Positions 26,205 through 37,604 of a stretch of 64,000 nt of DNA are shown in pieces. Each line of letters starts with the position of its first letter. Position 1 is the first letter of the stretch. A program made the translations under genes and the position numbers. This stretch comes from Oryza sativa Japonica Group (Eukaryota; Streptophyta; Magnoliopsida; Poales; Poaceae), in assembly GCF_034140825.1 (NCBI RefSeq), contig NC_089039.1, positions 26,981,001 to 27,045,000 of the forward strand, in the 5' to 3' direction. The notes beneath the pieces were generated by a model. It saw only the letters and a list, made by a program, of their open reading frames with translations. It searched no databases and was not told the DNA's origin.

Positions 26205-27809
26205 TCACTCCCGGACTAACTGAACCGGAATATCTGTGCAAGAAACTCTCTCACCGATCTGCTTCAGTACATCAGCTCTGTCGTCACTGCTCCAACGACG
26301 ATCTTCACGAACAATGTCGTAGTCCCAGTAAACACCTGCATATTTGCACAGACTCACAGACTTCAGAGCTAATGATACCTCCATCACAAAGTTAACAAAG
26401 TAAACCTGCCTTCCCGTCCCCTCGAAGCCACTCATCCCCAACTCCTTCAGCTTCCTGTGTCGCGACTCGCATCGCCGCCACGAGATCTCGCCGCGGGGCT
26501 CGTCCTCGCAGGCGGCGACATGGACGTGGAGGATCTCAAGGCATGGCGCCACCTCCAAGAGGAGGCGCGGCCATGAGACGTCCCACGACGATGGCACGAC
26601 GACCACGAGCTTTCGGAGGTTTGGCAGCGACGGCAATGGCGATGATGGCGGCGCATCCATCGTCGCCGCCCCGCGTCCGGTGAACTCCAGGAACAGCTCT
26701 GTTATTTCTGGGGTGTACTCAGCAATCTGCATCAGGTTCATGCCCCAAGGCATGGAGGTGGAGTGATGATCATGCTTGTATCGAAAGATGAGGTTCAGGC
26801 GTTTGAGGCATGGCATGGAGCCACGCTGGAACCATACGCAGGTCTGCACCACGGCCATCTCCTCGAGCTTTGGAAGAGCGTAGAGAATGATCAGGCCACC
26901 GCCGCAGTGGTCGAACACAAGCTGCTCGATCGATGAACACGGAGCGTTTACCCGTAGAACGCCATCGAACATGCAGGATTTGAGGTGCAGCACTCGCAGC
27001 TGTGTGCAAGAAGTGAACACCGATTCGTAGTCTGCTGGACGCGTGGAGCTTGGCAGATGCTGCAAGACGAGGATCCTCAGAGCTTGGAACCCTTGCAATG
27101 GCGGGATCGTGCAGTTAGCCAGCGTCAGGCTTGTCAGAGTGGAGCTGCGGGGATCAGAGCAGATACCTTGGTGAGGGAAGATGTGGAGGCGGTCCAGCGG
27201 CCGTAGCTGATGCGCGGGCGTCCCAGCAAGAATCTCGAGATCCTTGACCCCCCAAGCATCAATGGCCGTGGCGATCAAGCGGTTGATGCTGTCGGAGTGG
27301 TGATTGATGATGAACTCCAGCCTCAGCCTAGTGATCCTCCTCCGTCGATCGGGGTCGTCGTCGTCCGGCGCCGCGTCGAGGAAGCTGTCGATGGAGGCCA
27401 CCATTTTCCGCATGGAGAGGCGCTCGTACCTGCCGGCGACAACCTTGGCATCGTCGGCGTCGATGCCTTTAGTGGCGTGGGGGTGGTGGAGGAGGAGGTG
27501 GTCGCGGCACCGGTGGTAGCGCGGCGGGAGCACGTCGCTGACGAGGAAGTCGAGGGCGTCGAGACCGCGACAGAGGGAGGCCCAGCGCCTGGAGAGCGCC
27601 CCCGTGGCGAGCGCCGTGCGGGTGTCGAGCCGGCGCAGGACGAGGCGCAGCAGGTCGTCCGGGAGGTCGCTGATGCGGTCCTCGCCGCCGCCGCCGCAGT
27701 CCCCGGCGCGACCGACGACGACGACACCCTTCCGCCTAGCCACGGTGGCCGCGCGCGACGTCGCCGTCCGGAGGCGAGAGAGCGCGCCCTTCTTCTTCAT
27801 CCTAGCCAT
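26205..27809 (-). CDS. F-box protein with LRR-like C-terminal region
   Basis: A single open frame of 534 residues from ATG at 27809 (MARMKKKGALSRLR). The frame stays open a further 134 codons upstream, but that part translates promoter sequence rich in Site II motifs. The start at 27809 is preferred because the paralogue begins at the matching place (MARRRKG). The F-box lies at about 45-85: DRISDLPDDLLRLVLRRLDT, then LSRRW. The rest has repeated leucine-rich blocks ([29 protein letters not shown]) as in plant F-box/LRR-like proteins, which present targets to SCF (SKP1-CUL1) ubiquitin ligases. The substrate is unknown. It is the intact partner of the frameshifted plus-strand copy 2 kb away. 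The arrangement is tail-to-tail, so an inverted duplication is likely. Confidence 0.88.
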   Translation of the reverse strand: MARMKKKGALSRLRTATSRAATVARRKGVVVVGRAGDCGGGGEDRISDLPDDLLRLVLRRLDTRTALATGALSRRWASLCRGLDALDFLVSDVLPPRYHRCRDHLLLHHPHATKGIDADDAKVVAGRYERLSMRKMVASIDSFLDAAPDDDDPDRRRRITRLRLEFIINHHSDSINRLIATAIDAWGVKDLEILAGTPAHQLRPLDRLHIFPHQGICSDPRSSTLTSLTLANCTIPPLQGFQALRILVLQHLPSSTRPADYESVFTSCTQLRVLHLKSCMFDGVLRVNAPCSSIEQLVFDHCGGGLIILYALPKLEEMAVVQTCVWFQRGSMPCLKRLNLIFRYKHDHHSTSMPWGMNLMQIAEYTPEITELFLEFTGRGAATMDAPPSSPLPSLPNLRKLVVVVPSSWDVSWPRLLLEVAPCLEILHVHVAACEDEPRGEISWRRCESRHRKLKELGMSGFEGTGRQVYFVNFVMEVSLALKSVSLCKYAGVYWDYDIVREDRRWSSDDRADVLKQIGERVSCTDIPVQLVRE

Positions 27810-27946
27810 GGTGGTCGGTGGAGAGAGCGGCGGCGAGCCGGCGAATATATATGGATTCCGCAGAGGCGCGATTCCGATTCCGATCGGAATCATGAAATCG
27901 AGTGGCCGAATCGCATCGGAAACGGCCGGGAATTGGATCACGGCAG

Positions 27947-28019
27947 GCCCACGGTACTCGGCCCACGTCATACGGCCCATGGTCCACGGCCCACATTCTA
28001 CGGGCCATGTAGCGGCCCA
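27947..28019. promoter_or_regulatory. Site II cluster between divergent genes
   Basis: Five GGCCCA motifs lie within 73 bp (27947, 27960, 27974, 27988, 28014). They sit 140-210 bp upstream of the minus-strand F-box start and about 200 bp upstream of the TATA box of the plus-strand DUF1639 gene, so the cluster could serve both. Site II elements bind TCP-type factors in growth-related plant promoters. Confidence 0.6.
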
Positions 28020-28210
28020 GCCCATTAGTGGGAGCGAGGCAATTGCACGTTTTACCGCGGAGAGGAGCGCGGTGGGGCGATCTGGACCGTCGATCTGTAG
28101 ATCAACGGCTGAGGACGGGCCAGCGAGGCGCTGATAGGATCCGGATTTGGTGTGCTCATCCCGAGACGGGTCGAGAAGTGGGGGAGAGAGAGAGAGGGGA
28201 GGAGATGGCA

Positions 28211-28217
28211 TATAAAA
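28211..28217 (+). promoter_or_regulatory. TATA box of the DUF1639 gene
   Basis: TATAAAA follows CA and precedes a CT-rich leader. A spliced leader is likely: donor CGCAG|GTACTG at 28465 and acceptor ACACGTGCAG ending at 29887 enclose a 1.4-kb 5'-leader intron that is T-rich, as plant introns are. Leader introns of this size often raise expression. Confidence 0.6.
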
Positions 28218-29906
28218 TGGGCTTCATCTTCTTCTTCTTCCTCTGGCTCTGGCTTCTGGTGGTGGGGGGGAGGAACAGGAAGAACACGGCCGGCCACAAA
28301 GGCGTCCCGATTTTCTCTCTCTGGGTTCCGTACTCTTCTCACCGCAGCCTGAGGAATCCATTTTGTCGGTTCTTCTCTTGATCTGTCGGTGTTCTTGAGG
28401 AGGAGGAGGAGAGGAGTGAGGAATCTTTGGCTTTGTCAGGTGAATTGGAGCGAGGTGTTCGCAGGTACTGCCCTTAACAGTTTGATTCGCTGCGTTTTTG
28501 GTTGTCTCTGTGGTGTTTTGTTTGGTAAAATTTTTGGTGGGGATTGGAGTTGGAAAAGTTTTACTTTCACAGTGATGGATAAATTTTCCCTTCTGAATTG
28601 TTGTGAGTTCTGGCTTGTGGTTTGTTCGAATTCTGGATTCTTCGGTTCTTGCTAATTGGTTGTTTGATCTGGAAGATTCAGTTCCCTCTTTATTCCCCCG
28701 GGATTAAATTCCTTTTTGCGGCTGCTTTTTCCTGTGCTGGAATTCTTCTGCCGTTGTCTGCGCCTCTGTCTGCGATTGGGAATGGAGTGAGGGATGATTC
28801 AGACTGGGTAATTTGAATCCAATTTCGCCAAGACGCATTAGTTGCATCAAGTGTGCTTCATATCTGAGCTGCCTAACTTGGGATTTGCGCGGTTGGGGGT
28901 TCTGATTGGGATCGACTTGATTTCGTCACAAATCTTGTCAGTTTTAATTTGGTTTTCCTTGTAGTAGGTCGATTGGAAAGAGGGAGCTGATTTTCCTTAG
29001 GTAGGATGCTGGTAATGATTTGGGTCATCCCCTGTGTTTTGCTTCTCTCGTGTTGATGATTTTGTATACCTCACCAAGTTAGCACATTTTACTCTTGTTT
29101 TTTCTGCTCCCAAATTGGCTTGTTCGTCTGCTCGCCGTTTTCTTGTTCTCGTCTCAAATTTTGTCCGATTTGTTGTCCCCTCTTTCTAACTTTTTCACTG
29201 TCCATTTCTGTGTTGAATTTTCAATATTGGTTCTCTACTGTAGGATTACCGAAAATTGTATCGTTCTGTTTTTTCTCCCCTTTATCTAGGTTGCTTTTTC
29301 TTTCCAGAATAGATGAGTTAAATTGAACTGAATATCTACCTTCATCTTAAATTCGATCTGTTAATTTGTCTGATTCTTGCCCGATTTTGAGTTCGTTCAG
29401 TCTGAATTTTTTTTAAGGTTTCAGTCTGAATTTTTGAAAGCAAAGTGGTCGCAAAACTCCCAAAAGTTTGCAACTTTATCTGGCTGATTTCCTCGGCCCC
29501 TTAAAATTGAGTTGCATTTTAGTGGTGTCTCATCTTGTTCCGGTCATTTGATCGGGCAGCTGAGAAGATTTTTTTTTTTTTTACTTTTGGGTGGAGGGTG
29601 AAATTGAGCTAAAGTTTGTTGAACTTGCCCTTCTCCTAGTTCGTACGGAGAATTAAAGCGGAAGATTTGTAATAAAATCTTGAGATTATTTTTAGACCAA
29701 TTGGTCTGAGCTGAATAGCTGATCTGTCCTCAAAGCAATTTCCTCTGCAATTCTTCACTATTCCAATCTGATTGAAATTCTAGCAATTTCCCTTCCCACC
29801 ATGAATCTTTCTTCCTTCCCTTCTGCTGCTGAATTTCTGTGTTTTTTTTTTCTTTTCTTTTTTTTTTTGTTGCTGTGACACGTGCAGGGCGAGCTCTGGT
29901 CCGGCA

Positions 29907-32900
29907 ATGGAGAAGGAGGCGAGGAATCACTACCACACGCGGGGCTCCACCCGCGGCGGCGGCGGCGGCGGCGGAACGGCGGCGGAGCGCGACCTGCTCC
30001 TGCAGTGGGGCAACCGGAAGCGGCTGCGCTGCGTCAAGGTGCACCGCCGCGACGTCGACGCCGCCGCCACCGTGGCCGCCGAGAAGGCCGCGGCTAGCCA
30101 GCGCCGTGCGGCCGCCGCCGCGGCGGCTCACCACCACCGCCACCACACAACCGCCGGCCACGCCCACCACCGCGCTGTCAGGTAGCCATTTTCTCTCTCT
30201 TTTTATTTCTTTTTTTTTTGTTTAAAAATCATTTTTGGTATTTGCGATGTTGCCGTGCCCGTTGCGTGTGCTCTCTGACTGCTTTGTTGTTAAGCGTCAG
30301 TTAAACTAATGCGATAAGATTTGGAGTAACTGTTGCGTTGAAAGAACAACTGGCCGTCACGTGATTGGCTGCCCCGGGCACGTGACATCGAGCAGCGTTA
30401 GTGTTCTTGATCTGATTCGGTTTCACTTTGGGTGTCATTGCCGTTGTGACTGTATGATGCAGAGGTTACTAAGCACAAATAGTGGTTTATATATTGATGT
30501 AGGCACACATTATAAGCAATGAATTGATGGTTTTGGTTTGTAACGGGAGATGATTATGGTGTCCAAAATCGTTGGGTTTGTCTACGGGATGTGAAATGAA
30601 GACCATGATGTTTTTGTGGTCTTGACACTAATTTTCTTTGTTTGATTCTGGTGTGCTAGATACTGGTTTTACTTTTTATGGGTGATTGTGTTACTTTTTA
30701 TGCTCAAATTGGGTCTTTGAAAGGCTAAAATATTGGACAATTTGAGGGATATGTTCTTTCAATAACAAGCAAGATGGTACTTGCTGAATTTTTTGGTCAA
30801 TCTATCTCCAAGGTTCCAACTTAGCTGACTTGGTTTGGCTGTCGATCTCTATCTAGGTCAGGGCCATATGTGAATTATTAAGAGTTCTTTTCTGAAACGG
30901 AACTGCCAATTGTGAAGGCTGCTTCCGTTTCGGTTGCCTCATCCAGTGTATGCGGCTTTGCTACAACGATGTTCTTTGCGAAACAACTGTGTATGAGGTT
31001 GACGCTAATAGCTTATCATAATTACATTCGGTCTGCCTTTGGATGCTAGTCTCAGCTAATTTTCTGTCGACTAATTTTGGCTTGAGGGGGGAACACCATA
31101 TTTATCTCAAGTCAGTCACAACCACTCGTAAGGTGGATGGTGACAACTTGTTCATTCATTGTGACGTTCTCTTTCTTCCTGTAATACTTTGTTTCTTATC
31201 TGGAGATGATGAAACATGACATAGGTAATTGCTGAAATTTATTGCCTGCTTACTTGTCCCTTCCCCCAAAATGTGATGAATCATGCATTTTTGGTGCTCC
31301 ATTTCTCCCTATGTGAGAATCTAAGAATGATTTGCTGTAAGAAGATTTAGAGATAAAAATCTATTTATCCAGTTTTCACCGCGAAATCAGTCACTGTTGT
31401 TGAATGTTCATTTTGTTTCTAGCAATAGATTATCTGTCACCTTATTTTGCTTGACTAATAAGAAAAACACAGGACTGCCTACTGAAGATTAAACATACAG
31501 TTACTGTGCTTAATGGAGGTTAGATGTACACAACCTTTTTATGAAGAGAATTAAATGCACAATTTTGTCAAAGTGTTCGGTTTGTCTAATTCTACTACTC
31601 CTCGGATGAATAGGCAGAGCTCCAGCCAAGTTTTTCCTCTAAAAAAAATAATCATTTTTGGCTCTATGTTCTCCTTTTCGGCCAGACAAGCTTCAGAATC
31701 TAACATTGGTTGCTTGCAACCACAACCAAACCAAAATCAAAAGATAACATTAGCACGTTGCCATTTTTTCTGCATCACTTATAATAGCCGGTGTTCTGGA
31801 TTGGTAGGAATTCAGAGGAGTCTGGAGCAATGAGATCTTCAGCGCAGCAGCATCAGATGAACGGGATCCGGGCAGTCGCCTCACCTGAAAGAGAACGCCC
31901 TGCAAGGGGCAGCAACATCATCAACAACAATGGAGGTCCGCCGACCTCCCCAGATGACAAGAAGGGTTCGTCGTCAGGGAGCGAGGGGTCGATCTGGCCC
32001 AAATTTGCAGTCGCCCTGACGAACAAAGAGAAAGAAGAGGACTTCTGGGTGTTCAAAGGATCCAAGCTTCCTCAGAGGCCCAAGAAGAGAGCCAAAGTCA
32101 TCCAGAGGACAGTGAATGTATGCACCTTTCATCTTAGCTTTATATCTCATTAAATTCAATGCATTCCAGTTCACATCAATGCGCATAGGATTCTTATCTT
32201 GGGGCATGTTTAGTTCCCAAAAACATCACATCGAATATTTGGATACATGCATGGAGCATTAATATATTGATTTTTAAAAAAACTAATTGCACAGTTATAG
32301 GGGAAATCGTGAGATGAATCTTTTGAGCCTAATTAGTCCATGATTAGCCATAAGTGCTACAGTAACTCACATGTACTAATGACAGATTAATTAGGCTCAA
32401 AAGATTCGTCTCGCGGTTTCCATGCGAGTTATGAAATTAGCTTTTTTATTCGTGTCTAAAAACCTCTTCTAACATTCGGTCAAACGTCCAATGTGACACC
32501 AAAAAGTTTCCTTTTCGTGAACTAAACAGGCCCTTGGTGCATATGATATGGTAAATAATTGTGTATATGTTCCTTGCTTGTTGCACAGAGATTCTAAACT
32601 CATTATTGCAACATGCTATTAGCCTGTAGTTGTCAGCTCCTAACTTACTGTGCTATAGTTCAGTAACACAAGAATTTGCCATGACATACTGGCTATGCAT
32701 TTTTTTAAAAATTTTAAATAGATGACATGAGATCACATGGAACATAGGGCCACCTCTGCGCACGCTGCCTGCCTTGCTCCTTAACCAAACAAGACGTGCA
32801 AATATAATACTGATATGCAGTGGATGCTTCATTTATTAAATTTGTTTGCCTAGAGGTGTCCATAATTCGGTATGCTTCTGTCTGAAGCAAACATAAGACA

Positions 32901-33521
32901 GATTAAAAGCTGATTGCTGATTTCCATTTGATTGCCACCTCAATGCTTGATCTGTACAGTCCCTACCATTGAGTGTGATCCTTACCTTCCTTCATTGAAG
33001 CAGCCAAACGAATTGCCATACTTTTCATCTTGTGACTACATTACAGTTTCTGTATCAATGAGCTGATCTGGCAGGCAATTTGCCAGGAAGTGCTGTGCTG
33101 TTTCAGTTGAGTTCCATTTCTAATATATGGCAGATCAATGATTAGTTAGTTGTGTCCTACGCAGGCTTAAGTTATGAGTCAGACAACCATTGATATCTAT
33201 TGTTTTGTCGATATGATTCTCTTGAGGTTGCATATAACCCCGTCACCATATTATTCTTCCCTAAGTTCTGTTCATCTTTGGCAGCTTGTATGCCCTGGAA
33301 CATGGCTTTGCGACTTGACACTGGAAAGATACGAAGTCCGAGAGAAGAAGGTTTCTAAAAAGGTGAGTTGGATTGGATTAGTAACATGCTAAAATCAATT
33401 TCAGTCTTGCAACTCCCTAGATGACATCCTCGATTAAATGAGCCTCCTTGATTGTTTTCTGGTTTCACAGCGCCCCAGGGGGTTGAAAGCAATGCACAAC
33501 ATGGACAGCGACTCTGAATAA
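29907..33521 (+). CDS. DUF1639 family protein, four coding exons
   Basis: Coding exons 29907-30181, 31808-32117, 33285-33362 and 33471-33521 join in frame to 237 residues. The conserved C-terminal block starts near W155 and reads WPKFAVALTNKEKEEDFWVF, then GSKLPQRPKKRAKVIQRTVN. It continues across introns into PGTWLCDLTLERYEVREKK and ends RPRGLKAMHNMDSDSE. This is the plant DUF1639 signature (KEKEEDF...LPxRPKKR...PGxWLxDLxxERYEVREKK). The N-terminal half is Gly-, Ala- and His-rich with little predictable structure. The basic RPKKRAK stretch could act as a nuclear signal, which is inference. The biochemical function of the family is not known to me. Intron 2 carries a Tourist-like MITE at 32202-32533. 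The start at 29907 is the first ATG after the leader intron. Confidence 0.9.
32202..32533. mobile_element. Tourist-like MITE in DUF1639 intron, TSD TTG
   Basis: Ends GGGCATGTTTAGTTC and GAACTAAACAGGCCC are inverted, flanked by TTG at 32199-32201 and 32534-32536. It belongs to the same family as 34121-34441 and 37867-38210 (shared core AATTAGGCTCAAAAGATTCGTCTCGCGGTTT). Confidence 0.85.
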
Positions 33522-35309
33522 TAGGATCACTGAACACGAAGCAGCTGAACATTAGAAAGGAGATAATTGCGCATACCCATTTAGCTGAAGATTTTTCAGC
33601 TTTCTGATGGAACAATCACGGGCTCGCCGCTTCTCGCGCTTAATTTGAGGAGATCAAGATGACTGGACTGTCGTAATTTGGAAGCTGCACAGAAGAACAC
33701 AGAGGCTGCAGGAAATATGTTTGCTCTGAACACTGTCTGCTGTCTGCCTACCAGCAACGCGGCTCTGAATGTTTTCCAAGTTTCTCATGTATACGTCTTG
33801 CTACCTAAAATGTGAAGCACACTGCTCAGGCCAGTCCAGTTTGATCGATGTGTAGCTTGCCCTGTGCATGACAATAGCAGTTAACACGAATCTGATAGTC
33901 TTCAATATTTTTATCACCTGGTGCTGTAAATTCAGAGAGTGAGATAATGCCAGGCGTAAATCTTCTGTTGTAATTCAGAGCAGACAAAACTGTCGAACGT
34001 TTCGATTTGAATGGCCATTGTATTCCATTGTGGTCTGAAACCGACTGACAGCTCTACGTCGAGCTAATTCTTCATGTCGCATTCGTGTCATTGCAATTTC
34101 ATCGCTCGCTTTCACAGTAAGGGGGTGTTTATCTATGGGTGTAAAGTTTTGGCGTATCACATCGGATATAAATATAGACTAATAACAAAACAAATTAGAG
34201 ATTTCGCCTATAAACTGCGAGACGAATTTATTAAGCCTAATTAATCCATTATTAGCAAATGTTTACTGTAGCATCACATTGTCGAATCATGGAGCAATTA
34301 GGCTTAAAAGATTCGTTTCGCAATTTACATGCAATCTGTATAATTAATTATTTTTTTCGTTTATATTTAATACTCTATGCATGTGTCCAAACATTTGATG
34401 TGATAGGGTGACAAATTTTACCAGGAAATCTAAACAGGCCCTAAAATGTACTGGAGTACTTCTGAACTGCTAAATCCTGTACATTTGCAACGTAGGAAAC
34501 TGGAGATCCGATGAAAAATCCGACATCCGATTCATGTCAGAATTGCAACGCATGTCACTTGCAAATCTGCAACTATGGTATATACATTTCCTTTTGCCAG
34601 CATATATGTTAAACAATTCGAAAGGAATTCCAACATGTACGTGTACGCCTGCTGCTTTACAGCCATGAGATGGCTGCTTTACTGATCTGCTTTTACGCTT
34701 TATCCCATTTGTTAACCCCTTTCTATCCCAACTAAAGCTTCACCTTTTCTCTCTAGGAATGGGATGTAAATTGTATGAGAAAATACCAAAAAAAAAGAAA
34801 GAAAAGGAAGTGATATGTGCTTTGTCCAAACAGAAAGAGCAAAGCAGACTACGACACTACAGTTTTTTCTCTCTTTTTTTTCTTTGAAATAATACGCCAC
34901 TACTGATTAACTATGAAAGAAAGTGATTTTACGTTTTTTATCAGTAGGTATAACATTCTCTAGTGAAAATTTTGGTAACTTAAAATATTATTTTATTTTA
35001 TTTTTTACATCTCTGGGTACGCCAAAAATTTTCTCATGAAAGAAACATCACTCCAAAAGCAACATGTATCACCATCAAAACAAATGATCAGTCAAGCTCT
35101 TAGTGCTGAAAACGATGAAATACTGAATCAGATTGAATGAATGCTGCTGCAGGAATTGTCTCAACTGAATCGATAAAAATACATGCCACACAGGTCAGAA
35201 AACGAGCAATCTCAAACAGAAGAAGAACAAGAAGAAGAAGATATCACGCGATGCGTAGCACATCACGCATGTTTGACAGCAGCATTCGATTCAACTATGA
35301 TCTTCAAGC
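33522..35309. other. Spacer between the DUF1639 and arabinogalactan-peptide genes
   Basis: Both genes converge here. The stretch holds their 3' regions and the MITE at 34121-34441. I see no other gene. Confidence 0.5.
34121..34441. mobile_element. Tourist-like MITE, TSD TAA
   Basis: Ends GGGGGTGTTTATCTA and AATCTAAACAGGCCC, flanked by TAA at 34118-34120 and 34442-34444. The TAA duplication is the usual PIF/Harbinger target and supports the class for its two relatives. Confidence 0.85.
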
Positions 35310-35501
35310 TCATTGGCGGAGGTTGCCGAGGAGGAGCGCGACGGCGGGGCAGAGGACGGCGGCGACGAGCGACGACGAGACGGCGGCCGCGCCGGAGGTC
35401 GGGCTCGGCGCCGGGGCGTCGGCGGCGTAGGCGACGCCGGCGAGGGACGACACGGCGACGGCCGCGACGACGGCGGCTGCGTACAAGATCCTGGATGCCA
35501 T
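35310..35501 (-). CDS. Arabinogalactan peptide precursor (AG-peptide)
   Basis: A 63-residue frame with the layout of AG-peptides. A signal peptide runs over about residues 1-26 (ILYAAAVVAAVAVSSLAGVAYA), then a very short mature core ADAPAPSPTSGAAA. The Ala-Pro and Ser-Pro pairs are the expected sites of Pro hydroxylation and arabinogalactan attachment. The C-terminus is hydrophobic (SLVAAVLCPAVALLLG), as required for addition of a GPI anchor, and ends NLRQ. The product would sit on the outer face of the plasma membrane. A TATA box (TATATAAAG, minus strand) lies at 35595-35605, about 95 bp upstream of the ATG, so the gene is complete and intronless in its coding part. The exact AGP member is not identified. 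Confidence 0.85.
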   Translation of the reverse strand: MASRILYAAAVVAAVAVSSLAGVAYAADAPAPSPTSGAAAVSSSLVAAVLCPAVALLLGNLRQ

Positions 35502-35594
35502 GGTAGTAATAATAATACTGCAAGAGAAAGAAAAATTTGTGTGCTTTGAAATTTGAAGAGAAATTTGTGAGAGGGGTTAGAGGAGAGTGTGTGC

Positions 35595-35605
35595 CTTTAT
35601 ATAGG
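35595..35605 (-). promoter_or_regulatory. TATA box of the arabinogalactan-peptide gene
   Basis: On the minus strand the sequence reads CCTATATAAAG, about 95 bp before the start codon, predicting a leader of roughly 65-70 nt. Confidence 0.65.
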
Positions 35606-35611
35606 AGAGGA

Positions 35612-37583
35612 GGAGACTGGCTGTGGGCCCCACATTCAAATCAGACAGCTCATTGTAGATTTGCAACAATAAGTGGATTCTAACCATAGCTTAAAGACAG
35701 GAGACTGCTAACTGTTAATCACTTAATCATGCATACCAAAGCTATAATTAGCAGTTCATAATTTGGCGCATTAGCTCAAAAAAAAAGAAGCAAAAGCAAT
35801 TAAGCAATTGGGGTTTAGTATGCTTTTAACACTTGACAGCCAATGCAAGAAAAAGATGCAGCATGGTCCAAACAGGGCCCAGACACAGCATACACACCTG
35901 TCAAGTTGTTATTGTGGGACTCACTGTCATTTGGGTTGCTTGAACTTGATTAGCTCTTTGATTAGCTCAGGACAGATCAGCAAAAGCTTTAGGTGGCTGT
36001 ACACCTAAGATCAATACTGCTGCTACTACAATGTATGCCAAATTGCCAATGGAATGTGGTTGCCACTGCTGTTGTACTTGCTTCTCTGCAAATTGCCATT
36101 TTATTGGGTCAGGAGTTGAAGAGAATGCAATTGTTTGTAGTGTAAGCACCGGCTCTGACTGATAGGCCAGGATTCAGGAGAAGATGATGAATTGCACAGC
36201 CGAACCACTTCAGGAATCTTGTTGTGCAGTAGATGGTTGGCAAGAGATGAACCATTTGTGCTACTAGCAGCACTGATGCAAGTCTTGAATTGTATTTCAC
36301 TTCTCTTTTTCTTTTTCTTTTTATGGAGATGAGATGCAAGTCTTGATCGGAGGCCTTATCACAAACACTTCAATCATTTGTCTTCAGACAAGTGTTTGAT
36401 GTATACAGAAATACTACTTTCTTGAAGTCACAGAGAACATCATTGTTGCAATTTGCAAATGCTGTGAAGCCCACATCTGAAGTTAGAAAACGACAACTGC
36501 TGGTTGTGTTTTCAGACTTTCTGGATGCTGTCAAACAAGGTTGTATTGAACATTGGTTCAGCAGTAGTAGTACTCAATCCCAACTGGCCATGAATGGTAT
36601 TTCTGGGCACCAACCCTGCGTAATAGGCATGTAATAATATGTGAGATAAATTGTGTTATGCGAATTTCATGCGTCCAATTTGGACTGAGTTTATTTCCAG
36701 AAAATTCAAAGGATTGAGTTGTTCAGTGGGGACTGGGGACAGACGAATTTGGAACGAACTAAGTTCTAGGAGTTACCTATGAGTATGAGTCCACTGTCTA
36801 CATCTTCATTTCTGTTTTTCAAAGCACTGTAATGACATGAGGTACAACATTTGTTTCAGGTCTTTATCTGATGTTAACGTGCAAATGCTTATGAACTTGG
36901 AGTTTAAGTGAGCAATTCATGATTCAACATGAAGGCATTTTTTCTTTTTTTTTCTCGAATAGACAGGAGAGCTGCATATCCTTCCATATAAGAAGAAGAA
37001 CAAAAATAACATGAAGGCTTTATTTTCCAAAATATCAAACTTTGATTTCTTTTCCCTAAAAAACTTGTACTACACTAAAGCTCTGCGATATGTAAATAAA
37101 AAATCACCAGGAGTGGTAACATTGAACTGAAAACTAGGTATTGGCAGGATCATGTTACCGGAATTTATACTTGGACTCTTGGAGAACAAAAACTTCCTGT
37201 ACAATATGCTTAGCTTTCCAGAAAGCAGCGTACTGCCATTACAGCATCCGGTTCTGATTCCCACTTATCACCCAATTGCCACTGTGTGGTATTTTTCCTA
37301 TATATCCTAATATTTCTGTTCTTCCATCTGGTTGTTTCCTGCAAACAAAAAAAAATCCCTATCCATTTTTATCTGTTAGCGCACTTGTTCTCTGAATAAG
37401 TTTAGCTGCTCACCTTACTACTTGGTGTAGTTCTTAACATATCTGAACCAAACATGGTATGCAAGTCATGCACTTCATTTTCAGTCTTGCAGAACAGAAA
37501 AATCATCTGAATTTTTCTATCCAAAAGTTCAGTGAGCAACTCATACACTTCAATTATACAGGATATCCCTTTTTTTTTTGCAG
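35612..37583. other. Spacer upstream of the jacalin gene
   Basis: No gene is firmly supported. The jacalin coding exon begins right after a T-run plus GCAG at 37571-37583, which looks like a splice acceptor, so at least one upstream exon is expected here. I could not place it. CCTATATATCC at about 37299 is a candidate TATA-like site. Confidence 0.35.
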
Positions 37584-37604
37584 GAGCAGCAACCTCAGAA
37601 GAAG

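Noticed and set aside
27810-28211. N-terminal extension of the F-box frame by 134 codons
   Set aside because: It translates promoter sequence with five Site II motifs, and the paralogue starts at the position matching 27809.
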